Origin: Diphasiastrum complanatum
Lineage: Eukaryota; Streptophyta; Lycopodiopsida; Lycopodiales; Lycopodiaceae
Length of the DNA stretch: 64,000 nt
NCBI GenBank assembly: GCA_029204225.1
Contig: CM055097.1
Location: 2,323,801 to 2,387,800 of the forward strand
Direction of reading: 5' to 3'
Part shown: positions 27,742 through 38,200 of the stretch, in pieces
How positions within the stretch are numbered: the stretch's first letter is position 1
Layout: each line of letters opens with the position of its first letter
The notes under the pieces: model-generated
What the model was told of the DNA's origin: nothing
The model's input: the letters and a program-made list of their open reading frames with translations, nothing else
The model's database searches: none
Program-made: the position numbers and the translations under genes

Positions 27742-28913
27742 TGGTATCAGAGCTGGTTGGCTTCTATTTACAGTAAGTATTCCATTTTTGGTGATATTTG
27801 GATGTTTGATCAAGTTCTAGCATGATTTTGCATTGCTTTGTTGATCAAATCTTACTAACCTTTGTTTTGTGAGTTGAACTTGTGGATCAAAAGCATATTT
27901 CAGGTCTATTGAAGATCAGAGGCTGAAAAGAAACTATTTTGGATCAGATCATAACACCTAATCATTTGTGATTGTGAGGCTTGTGCATATTCAATACTAA
28001 CAATGTTCTTTTCAATCCTATTGTTGACAATCTCCATCCTTGGATGAACACTCTCCTTAAGTGGATGAAACTTCTCCTTAAGTGGATGACAAATGCTCTT
28101 TTGAGTGAGTTGTAATTCTCCTAAAGGCTGAGCAAAGCTCCCATTTGGATGAAAGATCCCCTTTTTTGGGTGAACATATTGTAAGCTCCATTGTGAAGAG
28201 CATATTGTAAAGATTGTCATCAATTTTGGCATAAATTTTGGTGTACTTTGTTGAGCATGTAAGTAACTCTCCTTATGTAATTTGATTGGAGCATTTGCTG
28301 GAAGGTGTTAACCATTATGCAAGTGTGTTTTCAGGTTCTTAACAGGTTGAGGAACATTCTCATGTGAAGTGATCTTAGATCTACATCTAAACACCAAGAT
28401 TTGACAAGATAGTGAAGCTAGTCTTGTGATTCACTAAGTGTGCTCATTCATTCACCTCTAGATCTTGTATTTATCACTTGCTGGAGTTTATAAACTTTTA
28501 GAAGTGTGGTTTACATGTGGTTTTACAGGTTGAATCAATATCTTAGTGTGTTGATCATATGTTGATCAAGTTTGTTCATTACTAGGTAATCTTGGCATCC
28601 TAGTTTTGGGTATTTTCTAAGAATGCAAGTAACTCTTCACACCATAACTTGATTTGGTCACTTGCTGGAAAGTTTGAGAGCTTAAGCAAGAGTGTGTTCA
28701 GGTTGGTTTGATTTTGTAATCCATTCTTAGTGTGTGCAAAGTGTTGCATGTGTTTCAATCTTCCTTTCTATGCTTGGAAACCATCTAGGTTCAAGATAGA
28801 AGTGTTTTAGGGTCCTAAATCTTCATAGATCTCTTTATCTATCATTTGTTGAGAGAAAAGTGAGTGCTAAGTGCTTTAGGACAGAACCTAAAAGTTGAAG
28901 AAACATTAGAATC
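27742..28913 (+). promoter_or_regulatory. Primer-binding site and long repetitive leader of the young Copia element
   Basis: The leader is about 1.16 kb, long for a Copia element. It contains three imperfect copies of a block beginning near cacttgctgga and ending in a pyrimidine/CAGG motif: about 28257-28350 (tgttttcaggttc), 28460-28535 (ttttacaggttg) and 28620-28710 (gtgttcaggttgg). Two copies start with a gtaagtaact/gcaagtaact word, so they resemble intron ends. A second set of short repeats (ctccttaagtggatga) lies at about 28050-28095. Splicing of the leader is possible but unproven. Confidence 0.5.
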
Positions 28914-31900
28914 ATGGCTTCCAATGGTGGGATCATGCTAGAGTCTAGTGAAAGGTTGAGTTCATCAAACTACTCTACTTGGAAAGTGAGGATGGAGTCC
29001 TTACTTGAGTTGAATGAACTCATGGACATAGTTGCAGAAATTGAAGAGAGACCTCTCACACTTCAAGAGCAACAAAGGTTTGATAAGAAGGCCAAAAGGG
29101 CTCTTCATATCATTAAAATGAATGTTACAAATGAACTTCTCAAGGAAGTTGGAAAGTGTCAAAGTGCAAGTGAGGCATGGAATGCCTTAAAGAAGCTCTT
29201 TGAATCAAAGTCCACATCTAGGGTATTGACCCTAAGGAGACAAATATTTTCTAGTAGGCAAAGAGAGGGTGAAAGTGCTCATGCATTTATCTTGAGAGTT
29301 AAGTCCCTAAGTGATGATTTAGCATGCATTGATGAGAACATAAAAGATGGTGAAATAGTCCAAGTTATGTTGAATGGTTTGCTAAATGAACATGCTAACC
29401 TTGTGCAAAGTTTTGCCATTCAAAGAGTCTTGCCAAGTGTGGTTGACTTGCAAGAAATCTTATTGGCTGAAGAACATAGGTTGCAATCAAAGCTTGATGG
29501 TGCATCCTTGCAAGGTGGAGGTGAAGAGGCTTTCTTCACAAAAGGCAAATTCAAGGGCAAAGGTAAAGGCAAAGGGAAATGGTCCAAAGGTGGTAACTTT
29601 GATCATGATGATCACTCTTCCTCTTCCTCTTCTACTAAGAACAATAAGTCAAAGTTCAAGTGCTTTTATTGTGGGATAAAAGGTCATTTTGCAAATGAAT
29701 GTTATAAGAAGAAAAGAGAGCAAGGAGAGAGGCAAGGAAATCTTACAATAGATGAGGAAGAACATAACACATGTGAATCACTTGTTATGACTTCAAGTTT
29801 GTTAGCCAACATAGATGATAATGATCCTTGGTGGATTGATAGTGGAGCCTCATCTCACATGACAAGACATAAGGAATACTTTACATCCTTATTGTCTTAT
29901 GAGGGAGAAGGTAACATCATCTACACTGCAAATGATGGTCAATGTGACATCAAAGGCATAGGCACTATTCCTATTTCCCTTTCAACAAATAGGAAAGCAA
30001 ATCTTGAAAATGTTTTGTACATTCCTTCAATCACTAAGAATTTGCTTAGTGTAAGTCAAATGATTGACAAAGGACTTGATGTGGAGTTCATTGGAGATGC
30101 ATGTTTGATAAGTAAATGTGGATCCTTGATTGCTCAAGGTAGGAGGCATGGTAAAATTTTCAAGCTTGATGCATGTGTGATCTCTAATCATGAAGGATGT
30201 ATGGCTAGGGAGCAATTGACAAACCAAGAAGTTTGGCACAAGAGGTTGGGCCATCCCAACTTCAAATCTTTGGAGGTAATGGCAAAGAAAGAGCTTGTTC
30301 TTGGTCTCCCTAAAAGTCTTGTTGCAAACAATAGTGTTTGTGAACATTGTGCCTTGTCCAAATCTCATAGACTTGCTTATTCTAGATCTACTTCTAGATC
30401 TAAAGAAGCTTTTCAACTTGTGCATTCTGATATTCATTCTTCTAGTACAACTAGCAATGGTGGGGCAAAGATGTATGCAACTTTCATTGATGACTTTAGT
30501 AGGTATACTTGGATCTATCTTCTTAAAAGTAAGGATGAAGTGTTTGCTGCATTTGTCAAGTTCAAGAATGAAATGGAAAACCAATTCAATACAAAGATCA
30601 AATGCTTAAGATCTGATAATGGAGGGGAATACACCTCAAATAGGTTCAAAGACTTTTGTATAGCACATGGGATTAAGAGGGAGATGTCTAGTCCTAGGAC
30701 TCCACAACAGAATGGAGTGGCCGAGAGGAAGAATAGAACCCTTTGTGAATGTGCCAAGGCAATGAGACTACATGCTAATCTTGCTAAGTCTTTTTGGGGG
30801 GAAGCTTTAGCATGTGCTAACTATCTATGTAATAGATGGACAAGTGCTTCCTTGGATGGTAAAACTCCTCATGAGGTTCTTTATGGTAGAAGGCCGAGTG
30901 TCAAGCATTGTAGGATCTTTGGATGTACATGTTTTGTCAATATCACACTTGATGATAGAACTAAAGAAGATCCTTCATCAAAGAAGGGTGTGTTTGTTGG
31001 CTATAGTGAAGTAAGCAAGGCTTACAAAGTGTACATTCCTTCTACAAAGAAAGTTGTCATAAGTAGGGATGTCATCTTTCATGAAGAGAATGTTTCCAAT
31101 GTTGTTGATGTTGATGTTGATGTGCCTACTAATCATCATGATGTGCAAGATGTCTTGGATGAAGATGGAGATGCCACTCCAAAGCAAACTTCAAGGAAGA
31201 CTCAAAGGCAAAGGGCTAAGCCATCAAGGCTAACCTATGATGAAAAAGGAAAGCAAGTGGTGGACAACTCTAACTTTGCTTTTCTTACCTCTTTTGATGA
31301 ACCAACTTGTGTAGGTGAAGCAATTCAAAAGAAGGAATGGATCCAAGCCATGGATCATGAGCATCAAGCACTCATCAAAAGCAACACATGGAGGTTGGTA
31401 AAGCTTCCAAAGGACAAGAAGGCAATTGGTTGTAAGTGGATCTTCAAGATCAAGACAAATCAAGATGGATCAATCAACAAGTACAAGGCAAGGTTGGTGG
31501 CAAAGGGGTATGCTCAAGAATATGGTATTGACTATGATGAGACCTTTGCACCCGTGGCAAAGATGGTAACTATTCGAATCCTAATCTCTCTTGCAACTCT
31601 TTATGATTGGGATATGTGGCAAATGGATGTTACTAATGCCTTCTTGAATGGTGATCTTGAAGAAGATATTTACATGGAGCAACCCGAGGGCTATGTTTCA
31701 CATGATGAGCCTAATCATGTGTGCTATCTCCAAAAGAGTTTGTATGGGCTAAAGCAAGCACCAAGGAGTTGGTATGCTAAGCTCAATTCCTTCTTACTTT
31801 CTCAAAACTTTGTTATGAGTGAGTATGATCATTCTCTCTACTTTAGATTGAATGAAAATGATATCACTTTACTTTTGATCTATGTTGATGACATTATCTT

Positions 31901-32591
31901 AAGTGGTGGTAACAATCTAGATATAGATGAAATCAAGATGGCACTCAAAAGAGAGTTTGAAATTCAAGATCTTGGTAAACTTCATTATATCTTAGGAATA
32001 GAGATTATTAGAACTTCTAAATCTACATTCATATGTCAAGAAAAGTATGTTAACTCTATTCTAAAAAGGTTTCATATGGAAGATTGTAAAGTTGTTTCTA
32101 CTCCTATGGAATCAAATGTAAAGCTAACTACAAGAAGTAATGAAAGATCCTTCAAGGAAATTACTCTCTATAGAAAGCTAATAGGATCTCTTATATGGCT
32201 AACCATCACAAGACCTGATCTAAGCTTTGTGGTTGGTAAACTAAGTCAATTTATGCAAGATCCTAGTGAGGCTCATTGGAAGCTAGGAAAGAGAGTACTT
32301 AGATACATCTCGGGATCTAGAGATTTTGGCATCTTGTATGGAGGTACTACACCTAACCTTTGTGGATTTTCAGATTCAGATTTTGCAGGTGATCAACAAG
32401 TGCCTTTGCAATCTATCTTGGAGATGGAGTGGTCTCATGGCTATCAAAGAAGCAACCAACTATCTCTCTATCTTCCACCGAGCCGAGTACAAGTCATTAA
32501 CAACATGCACCAAGGAGATTCTTTGGATCAAGAGGATGTTATTGGATCTTCACTTGCTGGAACCAGAGAAGACTCCAATCATACTTTGTGA
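28914..32591 (+). CDS. Copia gag-pol polyprotein, intact to residue ~1160, RNase H frameshifted
   Basis: The 1225-residue frame begins at ATG 28914. In order, it encodes a gag UBN2-type capsid region (about residues 10-190), a basic GKGKGK linker and a CCHC zinc knuckle CFYCGIKGHFANEC (from residue 250). The aspartic protease is WWIDSGASSHM (catalytic D at 309), followed by GAG-pre-integrase (VWHKRLGHPNFKSLE). The integrase core has D506, D568 and E604 with the expected 35-residue D-E gap, then an FVGYS C-terminal motif. Reverse transcriptase (GCKWIFKIK, then the YVDD box at 990-993) leads into the start of RNase H. After FSDSDFAGD (to 32393) the frame is wrong: the expected RNase H reads on in another frame (SAFAIYLGDGVVSWLSKKQ from 32399), so the last ~65 residues of this frame are spurious. 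Confidence 0.95.
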   Translation: MASNGGIMLESSERLSSSNYSTWKVRMESLLELNELMDIVAEIEERPLTLQEQQRFDKKAKRALHIIKMNVTNELLKEVGKCQSASEAWNALKKLFESKSTSRVLTLRRQIFSSRQREGESAHAFILRVKSLSDDLACIDENIKDGEIVQVMLNGLLNEHANLVQSFAIQRVLPSVVDLQEILLAEEHRLQSKLDGASLQGGGEEAFFTKGKFKGKGKGKGKWSKGGNFDHDDHSSSSSSTKNNKSKFKCFYCGIKGHFANECYKKKREQGERQGNLTIDEEEHNTCESLVMTSSLLANIDDNDPWWIDSGASSHMTRHKEYFTSLLSYEGEGNIIYTANDGQCDIKGIGTIPISLSTNRKANLENVLYIPSITKNLLSVSQMIDKGLDVEFIGDACLISKCGSLIAQGRRHGKIFKLDACVISNHEGCMAREQLTNQEVWHKRLGHPNFKSLEVMAKKELVLGLPKSLVANNSVCEHCALSKSHRLAYSRSTSRSKEAFQLVHSDIHSSSTTSNGGAKMYATFIDDFSRYTWIYLLKSKDEVFAAFVKFKNEMENQFNTKIKCLRSDNGGEYTSNRFKDFCIAHGIKREMSSPRTPQQNGVAERKNRTLCECAKAMRLHANLAKSFWGEALACANYLCNRWTSASLDGKTPHEVLYGRRPSVKHCRIFGCTCFVNITLDDRTKEDPSSKKGVFVGYSEVSKAYKVYIPSTKKVVISRDVIFHEENVSNVVDVDVDVPTNHHDVQDVLDEDGDATPKQTSRKTQRQRAKPSRLTYDEKGKQVVDNSNFAFLTSFDEPTCVGEAIQKKEWIQAMDHEHQALIKSNTWRLVKLPKDKKAIGCKWIFKIKTNQDGSINKYKARLVAKGYAQEYGIDYDETFAPVAKMVTIRILISLATLYDWDMWQMDVTNAFLNGDLEEDIYMEQPEGYVSHDEPNHVCYLQKSLYGLKQAPRSWYAKLNSFLLSQNFVMSEYDHSLYFRLNENDITLLLIYVDDIILSGGNNLDIDEIKMALKREFEIQDLGKLHYILGIEIIRTSKSTFICQEKYVNSILKRFHMEDCKVVSTPMESNVKLTTRSNERSFKEITLYRKLIGSLIWLTITRPDLSFVVGKLSQFMQDPSEAHWKLGKRVLRYISGSRDFGILYGGTTPNLCGFSDSDFAGDQQVPLQSILEMEWSHGYQRSNQLSLYLPPSRVQVINNMHQGDSLDQEDVIGSSLAGTREDSNHTL

Positions 32592-32850
32592 TAACCTTTC
32601 AGCCCAAAGCTTGGCAAGCAATCCTGTTTTTCATGCAAGGAGCAAGCACATTGAGATTGCTCACCATTTTGTGAGAGATCAAGTCATTGCCAAAGAGGTG
32701 GAGCTTCAACATGTCTCTTCAAAGGAGTGTGTGGCTGATATCTTCACCAAACCATTGGGAAAGGACCTATATTTAATGCATAGATCTAATCTTGGAATGT
32801 GCTCAAAGACTATGTTGAAACTAGCATCCAATGTTGAAGAGGGAGTGTGA
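32394..32850 (+). pseudogene. Displaced RNase H end of the young Copia polyprotein
   Basis: From 32399 the second frame gives SAFAIYLGDGVVSWLSKKQ and SLSSTE. At about 32482 one G is missing (accgagccgag for the expected accgaggccgag), and the third frame continues EYKSLTTCTKEILWIKRML, then HVSSKECVADIFTKPLG, to the stop at 32848-32850. The first break also implies a small deletion between GD and SAF, because the conserved residues between them are absent. Two independent frame changes within 90 bp would abolish RNase H, although an assembly error cannot be excluded from sequence alone. Confidence 0.85.
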
Positions 32851-33500
32851 AAATTGTCAACATTTCCTAGCTAGTTTGAGGCCTAAATTGGCTAAAATTG
32901 TAAATAGTTTTGGTTCTGGAGTTTCACACGTGTGAACCAGGCCACAATGTTTCTATTTACTGTATTTTTTCAGTATGATGAAGTGTCAAACTTCATACCC
33001 TTCAAAATGAGACCATTTTGATGTATTTTGGTCATATAAGCCATTTTTAGCTATTTTTCCTATATAGGGAATATCTAGGGTCAAGTACCTTCTAGAGAGA
33101 GGAGAGAGAGTCATCTTCCTCATCCATAAATAGTAGGGAAGTCGTGGAGAACAGGTTGGAGAAACCTTTTGTATGCTTCATTGAGATCAATAGATCATTG
33201 TCATTGTTTCTTCCTCCATTGAGAGCATTGTTGTGTGTATTGTCTTCAAGCTATTGTGTATGATCTTAGGTGCTTTCCAAAAGTGGTAGGCTGATGTATT
33301 ATGGACTGTATAATGCTATTTTGGGCCGCACTTGATGTTTATGGAAGTTTCCATTTGTGATAAATGCTTTTTGATCAAGTTCTTTGCATTCTAGGTAGCA
33401 TAGAATGTGTTGCCAATTCCTAGCTTATGTAGTTTGGAGTGCAAGCATTCAAGCCAATGATCTTGGAGTTTAGATCCACTTAGGATCTGTATTTTTAACA
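32846..33500 (+). repeat. 3' LTR of the young Copia element
   Basis: It is 655 bp, TGTG to AACA, and matches the 5' LTR apart from position 4. The polyprotein's final stop overlaps its first bases. Confidence 0.95.
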
Positions 33501-33505
33501 TTTAC

Positions 33506-33842
33506 GGCTGCCTTTTATGTGATCTCCAAGCTTTCCAAGCAATCATTTTTAGTAGGTATTAGAGCACTTTTGGTTGTGGGCAAGCTAGTCGTTGGTAGAG
33601 GCTACCTTGAGAAGTACTTCCCATCGTATTTAGAATTATAGGATGTACCGTTCTGACTGCAACTACTTGAAGGAAATTTTTGTTTAGACAAGACCTTCAA
33701 AATCTATTGCAAAAGGTTTACATCGGCCGATGACTCCATTGAGGTTAACGACATTTCGTGTGAAGAAAAATCAAAAAAATATAAAAAAAGATCTCGGTCC
33801 AGTTGGTGAGGTGGTCCGTCATAGGGATCCCTTTGTACAATT
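33506..33842 (+). other. Leader-like sequence before the non-LTR reverse transcriptase
   Basis: It continues the sequence of 26671-27081. aggtattagagc at about 33557 is a degenerate match to a plant primer-binding site, and from 33776 the sequence is A-rich. No domain is recognised. Confidence 0.3.
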
Positions 33843-34073
33843 GTTCTCATGGCTTCGGACTTCTCTTGACTTTGTCCTCTCAGTCACAAACGACCTGCTT
33901 CCACTGTCTCTCCTCCTCCAGACTCCCCTCCTCATTTGTGTCAGGTTGTGCTTTTTGTTCTCATGGCTTTGGACTTCTCTCGACTTCGTCCTCTCAGTCA
34001 CAAACGACCTGCTGCTTCCACTATCTCCCCTCCTCCAGACTCCCCTCCTCGTTTGCGTCAGGTTGTGCTTTTT
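33843..34073 (+). repeat. 114-bp tandem duplication at the N-terminus of the non-LTR element
   Basis: 33843-33956 and 33957-34073 are two adjacent copies starting gttctcatggctt and ending gttgtgctttttg. The second copy has a 3-bp insertion (ctg) and several substitutions. In the coding frame both copies encode FS.LRPLSHKRPA followed by a proline-rich stretch, so the duplication lengthens the N-terminal coding region. The first copy has an in-frame stop. Confidence 0.85.
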
Positions 34074-35837
34074 GCCTCAACACCCTATGTTTCTCCTTCG
34101 GCCAGCTCTTCCTATGGCACTGTTGCCCCATCGCTTGGTTGTGAACCTCCCTAGACCCTTGTTGCATTGTCTTCTCAACCCCCTGAACAGGTTCCTTGCC
34201 ATGCTTGTGGTCGTTTCTTCTCTCCTAGAGGAGGTCTTGTCCATCACCAGGATTCTTGTCCTGCGCTGCTTCAATTGTCTCAAGATCGCCCTCCTCTCTC
34301 AGCACCCCATTCCCCCTCTGCTTTAGTCTGGTCTTGGATTTTTTCCCTTGACGTCCTCGGTGCTTTTCACTTGGGTTTCCCTCGTCTAAGGCTCTACTTT
34401 CATATTCCCCTCACTCTCCTCATGAAACTCAACTTGCTATGGATCTTTCTCTTGATCGCTTGGCTATTGATCCCTTTGACATTGCAGCTTGGAATTTGTT
34501 TATTCTTTTTTTCCCTTTGGTGTCTAGTCCTTCCTCCGAAGGGTGGGGATGCTAGTCATAAAGAGACTCATGCTCATCTTCGTCGCTTTCTATTGAGAGA
34601 CTGGGAAATGCTTCATGATGAACACTTTGCTCGTTGTCAGGCACTTGCAGCTCGCAATTCACAAGACTCTCAGCCTCAAGGCGCTCCACCGTCGCCTTTG
34701 TCGCACCCTACATCTTGGGCAAGTTGGTGAGTATTCTTGTGTTGCTCGAGCTTTGGCTCCTCTCACGTCCGCTCCCTCTTCTGTTGATACTGTTGCTGCT
34801 CTCCAAGCTTTTGATCTTGCTTCTGAAGGCATTATTCCCTTGTTTGTGGAGGACTTTGTGCCTAATGTTGACTTGGTGCTTGATCTTGATTCTTTCTCTC
34901 GTGCCTTCCATCGTAGTCCTCGTCTTACTGTTGGTGGTCTCTCCGGTTGGTCTATGAACACCTTCGTGATTGATTTCCACCTGAGGACTCTGCTAGTGGC
35001 TTTGTTCAACTCTTTCAAGTATGCTCTTTTATCGCCTATGGTCACATTTCTTTTTCTATTGCACATCTTTTGTCTGCGTCTTGTTTGATCGCCATGACTA
35101 AAACCTCGGGTGGCATCCGTCCCATCGCTATTGGCGAAGTCCTCCTCTATCTTGTTAGTTGCTCTATCTATTTTCAGTTTCAACAATTTTTTGTCTCTTT
35201 TCTCTCCCCTCATCAATTTGGCATCTCTACTCTTGGCGGTTGTGAGGCTGTCATTCATGGTTTGCATGCCACACTTGATCTCCATTGTGACTAGGTTGTT
35301 CTCCAAGTGGATGTTTCCAATGCTTTTAATTCTGTTTTTAGAGCTGCAATCTTTCGGGAGCTGCGTGCAACTGGTGGTGAATTGGCTCAACTTATTCCAT
35401 TTGTGCGATTGTTCTATGCTACTGAGACTCCCCTCTTTTACAGTCACCATGTGCACTTTGGGGATCTTTCTACTATCCAGTTTGCATTAGGTACTCGTCA
35501 AGATGATCCTTTGGGTAATCCTCTTTTCGCTTTGGCTCATTTTCGTGCACTTCGAGCTTCTGCAGAGGCCTTTCTAGTTGATGACACTCATATTCTTGGT
35601 CCTACTCCTATGGTGCTCCTCACATTTCATCATTTCTCTGAGCAGCTGGCTTCGCTTGATTTGTTTATTCAACCTCGCAAGTATTTAGTATGGTCACTAG
35701 TAGGTCTTCCCTCGGACTTTGTTCCTCCTCAAGGTCTCCTTGCCCCTTTGGATGGCATTCGCATTCTAGGTGTTCCTTTTGGGCCTGCTTCCTTCAGATC
35801 TTCTTTTCTTGGTGAGTTGAAAGCTAGTTTTGTCTAG
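33963..35837 (+). pseudogene. Decayed non-LTR retrotransposon ORF: N-terminal zinc finger plus reverse transcriptase
   Basis: From an ATG at 33963 the frame reads MALDFSRLRPLSHKRPAAS. It later encodes a CxxC...H...C finger, PCHACGRFFSPRGGLVHH (about 34193-34250). After several frame changes the RT is recognisable. There is SGWSMNTFV (about 34950) and TSGGIRPIAIGEV (about 35105). Motif A is VVLQVDVSNAFNSVF (about 35297), preceded by an in-frame stop where tryptophan is expected. Motif B is GTRQDDPLGNPLFALAHF (about 35490) and motif C is LVDDTHILGP (about 35577). The end is LDGIRILGVPFGPASF, with a stop at 35835-35837. The conserved forms GTRQGDPLGGPLFALAHF and ADDTHI are known to me from RT sequences of non-seed plants and some algae. 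No endonuclease was seen. It was inserted in the middle LTR element and is non-functional. Confidence 0.7.
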
Positions 35838-36312
35838 TTTTTTGTAGCAATTTGTTTCAATCCATTTGGTAGAGCCAATCAGAAGTTATAATCTTTTGAA
35901 GAGGGTTAGGTAGGGCACCTAGACCTGTGTGGACACATTTGGTTTGATCGTACCTTGCTAGTTTGACCAAAAAATTCAAGAAGAGGCTTGCCAATGTCAT
36001 CTATTTGAGATCTAGTCAACTTTTTGAGGTCATAGCCACATTGTTTCTTACAATTCCATTGTATTAGAGTGATTTTTGGATTCTTTGAGTGTTTAACATG
36101 TGCCAAAGATAGTTTGACCCAAACTTTGCCTATACTCCATCAATTGACGAGAGGTTGATCTAGTTTGAGAGAGATTGGTAGAGCTAGTCAGATCCATCTC
36201 ACATTTTGTTGCAAGATCTTGCATAGGAATTGGTAGTACACCTTTCAAGGATCCTATAGTGAGAGAGAAGCAGCATTTTATTGTCTAAATCACAAGGAGT
36301 CTTCACTATTAA
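35838..36312 (+). other. Leader region of the middle LTR element
   Basis: Non-coding. It ends at the gag start codon at 36313. No primer-binding site was found because the end of the 5' LTR is lost. Confidence 0.4.
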
Positions 36313-37131
36313 ATGGCATCTATGGGTTCCTTTCTATTGGAATCTAGTGAGAGACTATCTATCTCCAACTATTCTATTTGGAAGGCTAGAATGAAGTCCA
36401 TTTTGGTCATCAAGATATGATGAAGATTGTGCTAGGACTTGAGGAAGAGCCTCAAGAGCTCCAAGAGGTCCAAAAAGAGAGCTAGGATCGCTCTACATAT
36501 CATAAAGATAAATGTTTCAAATAAATTGTTGTGTGATATTGCCTCATGTACCACATCCAAGGAGGCTTGGGACACATTGGAATTCATCTATGGTGGAAAG
36601 GTGAAAGCATACTTCACAAAGGACAAGCCAAGAGGAACGGACAAAGAGCAACATCAACATTTCATGAAGGACAAGTCAAAGGAGGAGAGTAATGAAGAGT
36701 CATCAAAAACATCAACAAGTTGCAAATCCAACAAGAAGTGCTTCCTTTGTGGCAAGAAGGGGCATTTTGCTTCTAATTATTTCAAGAAGAGAAATGATGA
36801 TAAGGTAGCAAGAGCGAATAGTTGTGGTTTCAAAATTGATGCTAATCCTTGTGGAAGTATGGCGAAAAGGAGCTTGGATCATCTCAAGGAGGAGGAAAGT
36901 GATCTACCTCTATCTATGTTCCAATATGGTGGAGCTCATGAAGATAGTGCTTTGGCAAAAGCACATGGAGAGTTATTGCCAAGGAGTTCTACTTCTCATC
37001 AATTCTCTTATGTTGTTCATTTGGATGATTTTATTTCATCATGTAGAAGCAAAGATAGTGCTATTTCATGTGACTTCTTGCTTGAAGACTTCAATTGGAG
37101 GTACCTCTTATCAAAAGTGCTTTTGATATGA
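36313..37131 (+). pseudogene. Gag of the middle LTR element
   Basis: It opens MASMGSFLLESSERLSISNY, matching the start of the young Copia gag. A frameshift near 36410-36440 moves into the frame that ends at 37131 (ARIALHIIKINVSNKLL, then TTSKEAWDTLEFIYGGKVKA). The middle of the capsid region is deleted: FIYGGKVKAYFTKD joins directly what in the young copy is separated by ~115 residues. The zinc knuckle reads CFLCGKKGHFASNYF at 36739-36783, so the fourth ligand Cys is replaced by Tyr. There is no protease, integrase or RT afterwards before the 3' LTR. Confidence 0.75.
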
Positions 37132-38200
37132 AGATTGCAGTAGTTGATACTTTGGGGATCTTTAGATCCATTTTCTTTGCCAATATTCCTTTGCACATAA
37201 GGCGTAAGGAGGATCCAATTTCAATCAAGAGGATGATGGTAGGATTTTCAAATCTACCAAAATTCCAAGTGTATGATGGAGATTTTTCAAGGCTTGAGGA
37301 GGAGTCTTCTCAACACATGGTTTCAAGGGGATCTTCAAGGGGCAAGGCCGAGTCGTCGTGGCTCAAAGTTCATGGTAAAGAGAGACAAGTTTCAAGTGGT
37401 ATTCACTCCAACTATTCTCTCATGCTTCTCTTTCATTACTTGATGTGCCATCTTGCTTTTATGAGGTTTCTACATCTCATAGTTGGAGTGAGGTAATGAT
37501 TGTCTTGTATCATGCGTCTAGTATGGTCATACTACTTGTCATTCATGGATTATATATGTTTTCAAACTACTTATAAAGCAAGTGGTTGATTCATCAAGTG
37601 TATGCTCTTGGATTTAGTAAGAGCAAGAATGAGCTTGTTGCTCATAGTTTGGAAAATCATGTTTTTACATGGTTTGAGGCAATTTGTGAACTTCTCTTGA
37701 GATTAAGTGAAGCATCCAAAGAGGATACTTACATCCTTGCACAAGTAATTAGCCTCAAAAAGATCAAGATTTCATTTTATATCAAGATTAGATCCATCAT
37801 GGATAAATTTCATAGTATGTGGACTAGTGAAGCTAGAATGCTTGATGATCAACACTTTTGCTTATCTTATGATCTTGATCTCTATGATCTTTGTGATCTT
37901 TATTAGGCATAGAAGCCTCTGATTTTTATCATGGTGCAGCCATCTTCATGCAAATGGTACTTTCAAATCAAAGATCATCATCAAGAATGGAGGAATCGCT
38001 TGGATATAGTGGCAAATTGGTGGAATACTCCTCAAAGATGTTGGCAAAAGATTTCTACCAAAGAAATTTTATCATGGATATGGTGAGGGTGCTGCTATGA
38101 TGGATCCTTTTGCTGGTTTTTTACTTCATATACATACCAAAGGATCCACTAAAAAAGGTTCCACAAACTCCTTGATTTTACCAAGCTAGTTTTTGAGGAG
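37132..38200 (+). other. Non-pol internal region of the middle LTR element
   Basis: It holds small open frames (37095-37496 and 37586-37906). The second reads SKNELVAHSLENHVFTWFEA, which I do not recognise. No pol domain is present. The element's 3' LTR starts at 38201, preceded by ttttgaggag, a weak polypurine tract. Confidence 0.5.

Larger units (their letters stand above)
27087..33500 (+). mobile_element. Young, structurally complete Copia LTR retrotransposon
   Basis: The two LTRs are at 27087-27741 and 32846-33500, both 655 bp. On reading them side by side I see one difference, the fourth base (A in the 5' copy, G in the 3' copy). The element is flanked by the 5-bp duplication TTTAC at 27082-27086 and 33501-33505. 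A perfect primer-binding site TGGTATCAGAGC lies at 27742-27753, and a polypurine tract (gttgaagagggag) lies just before the 3' LTR. The near-identical LTRs imply a very recent insertion. The internal gag-pol frame is long and open, but RNase H is disrupted, so this copy would need help in trans to move again. Confidence 0.97.

Noticed and set aside
30027..30584. 185-codon open frame on the minus strand
   Set aside because: Entirely inside the intact plus-strand Copia integrase region. It is a shadow frame.
34659..35456. 265-codon open frame on the minus strand
   Set aside because: Antisense to the non-LTR RT, with no recognisable domain and composition explained by the opposite frame.
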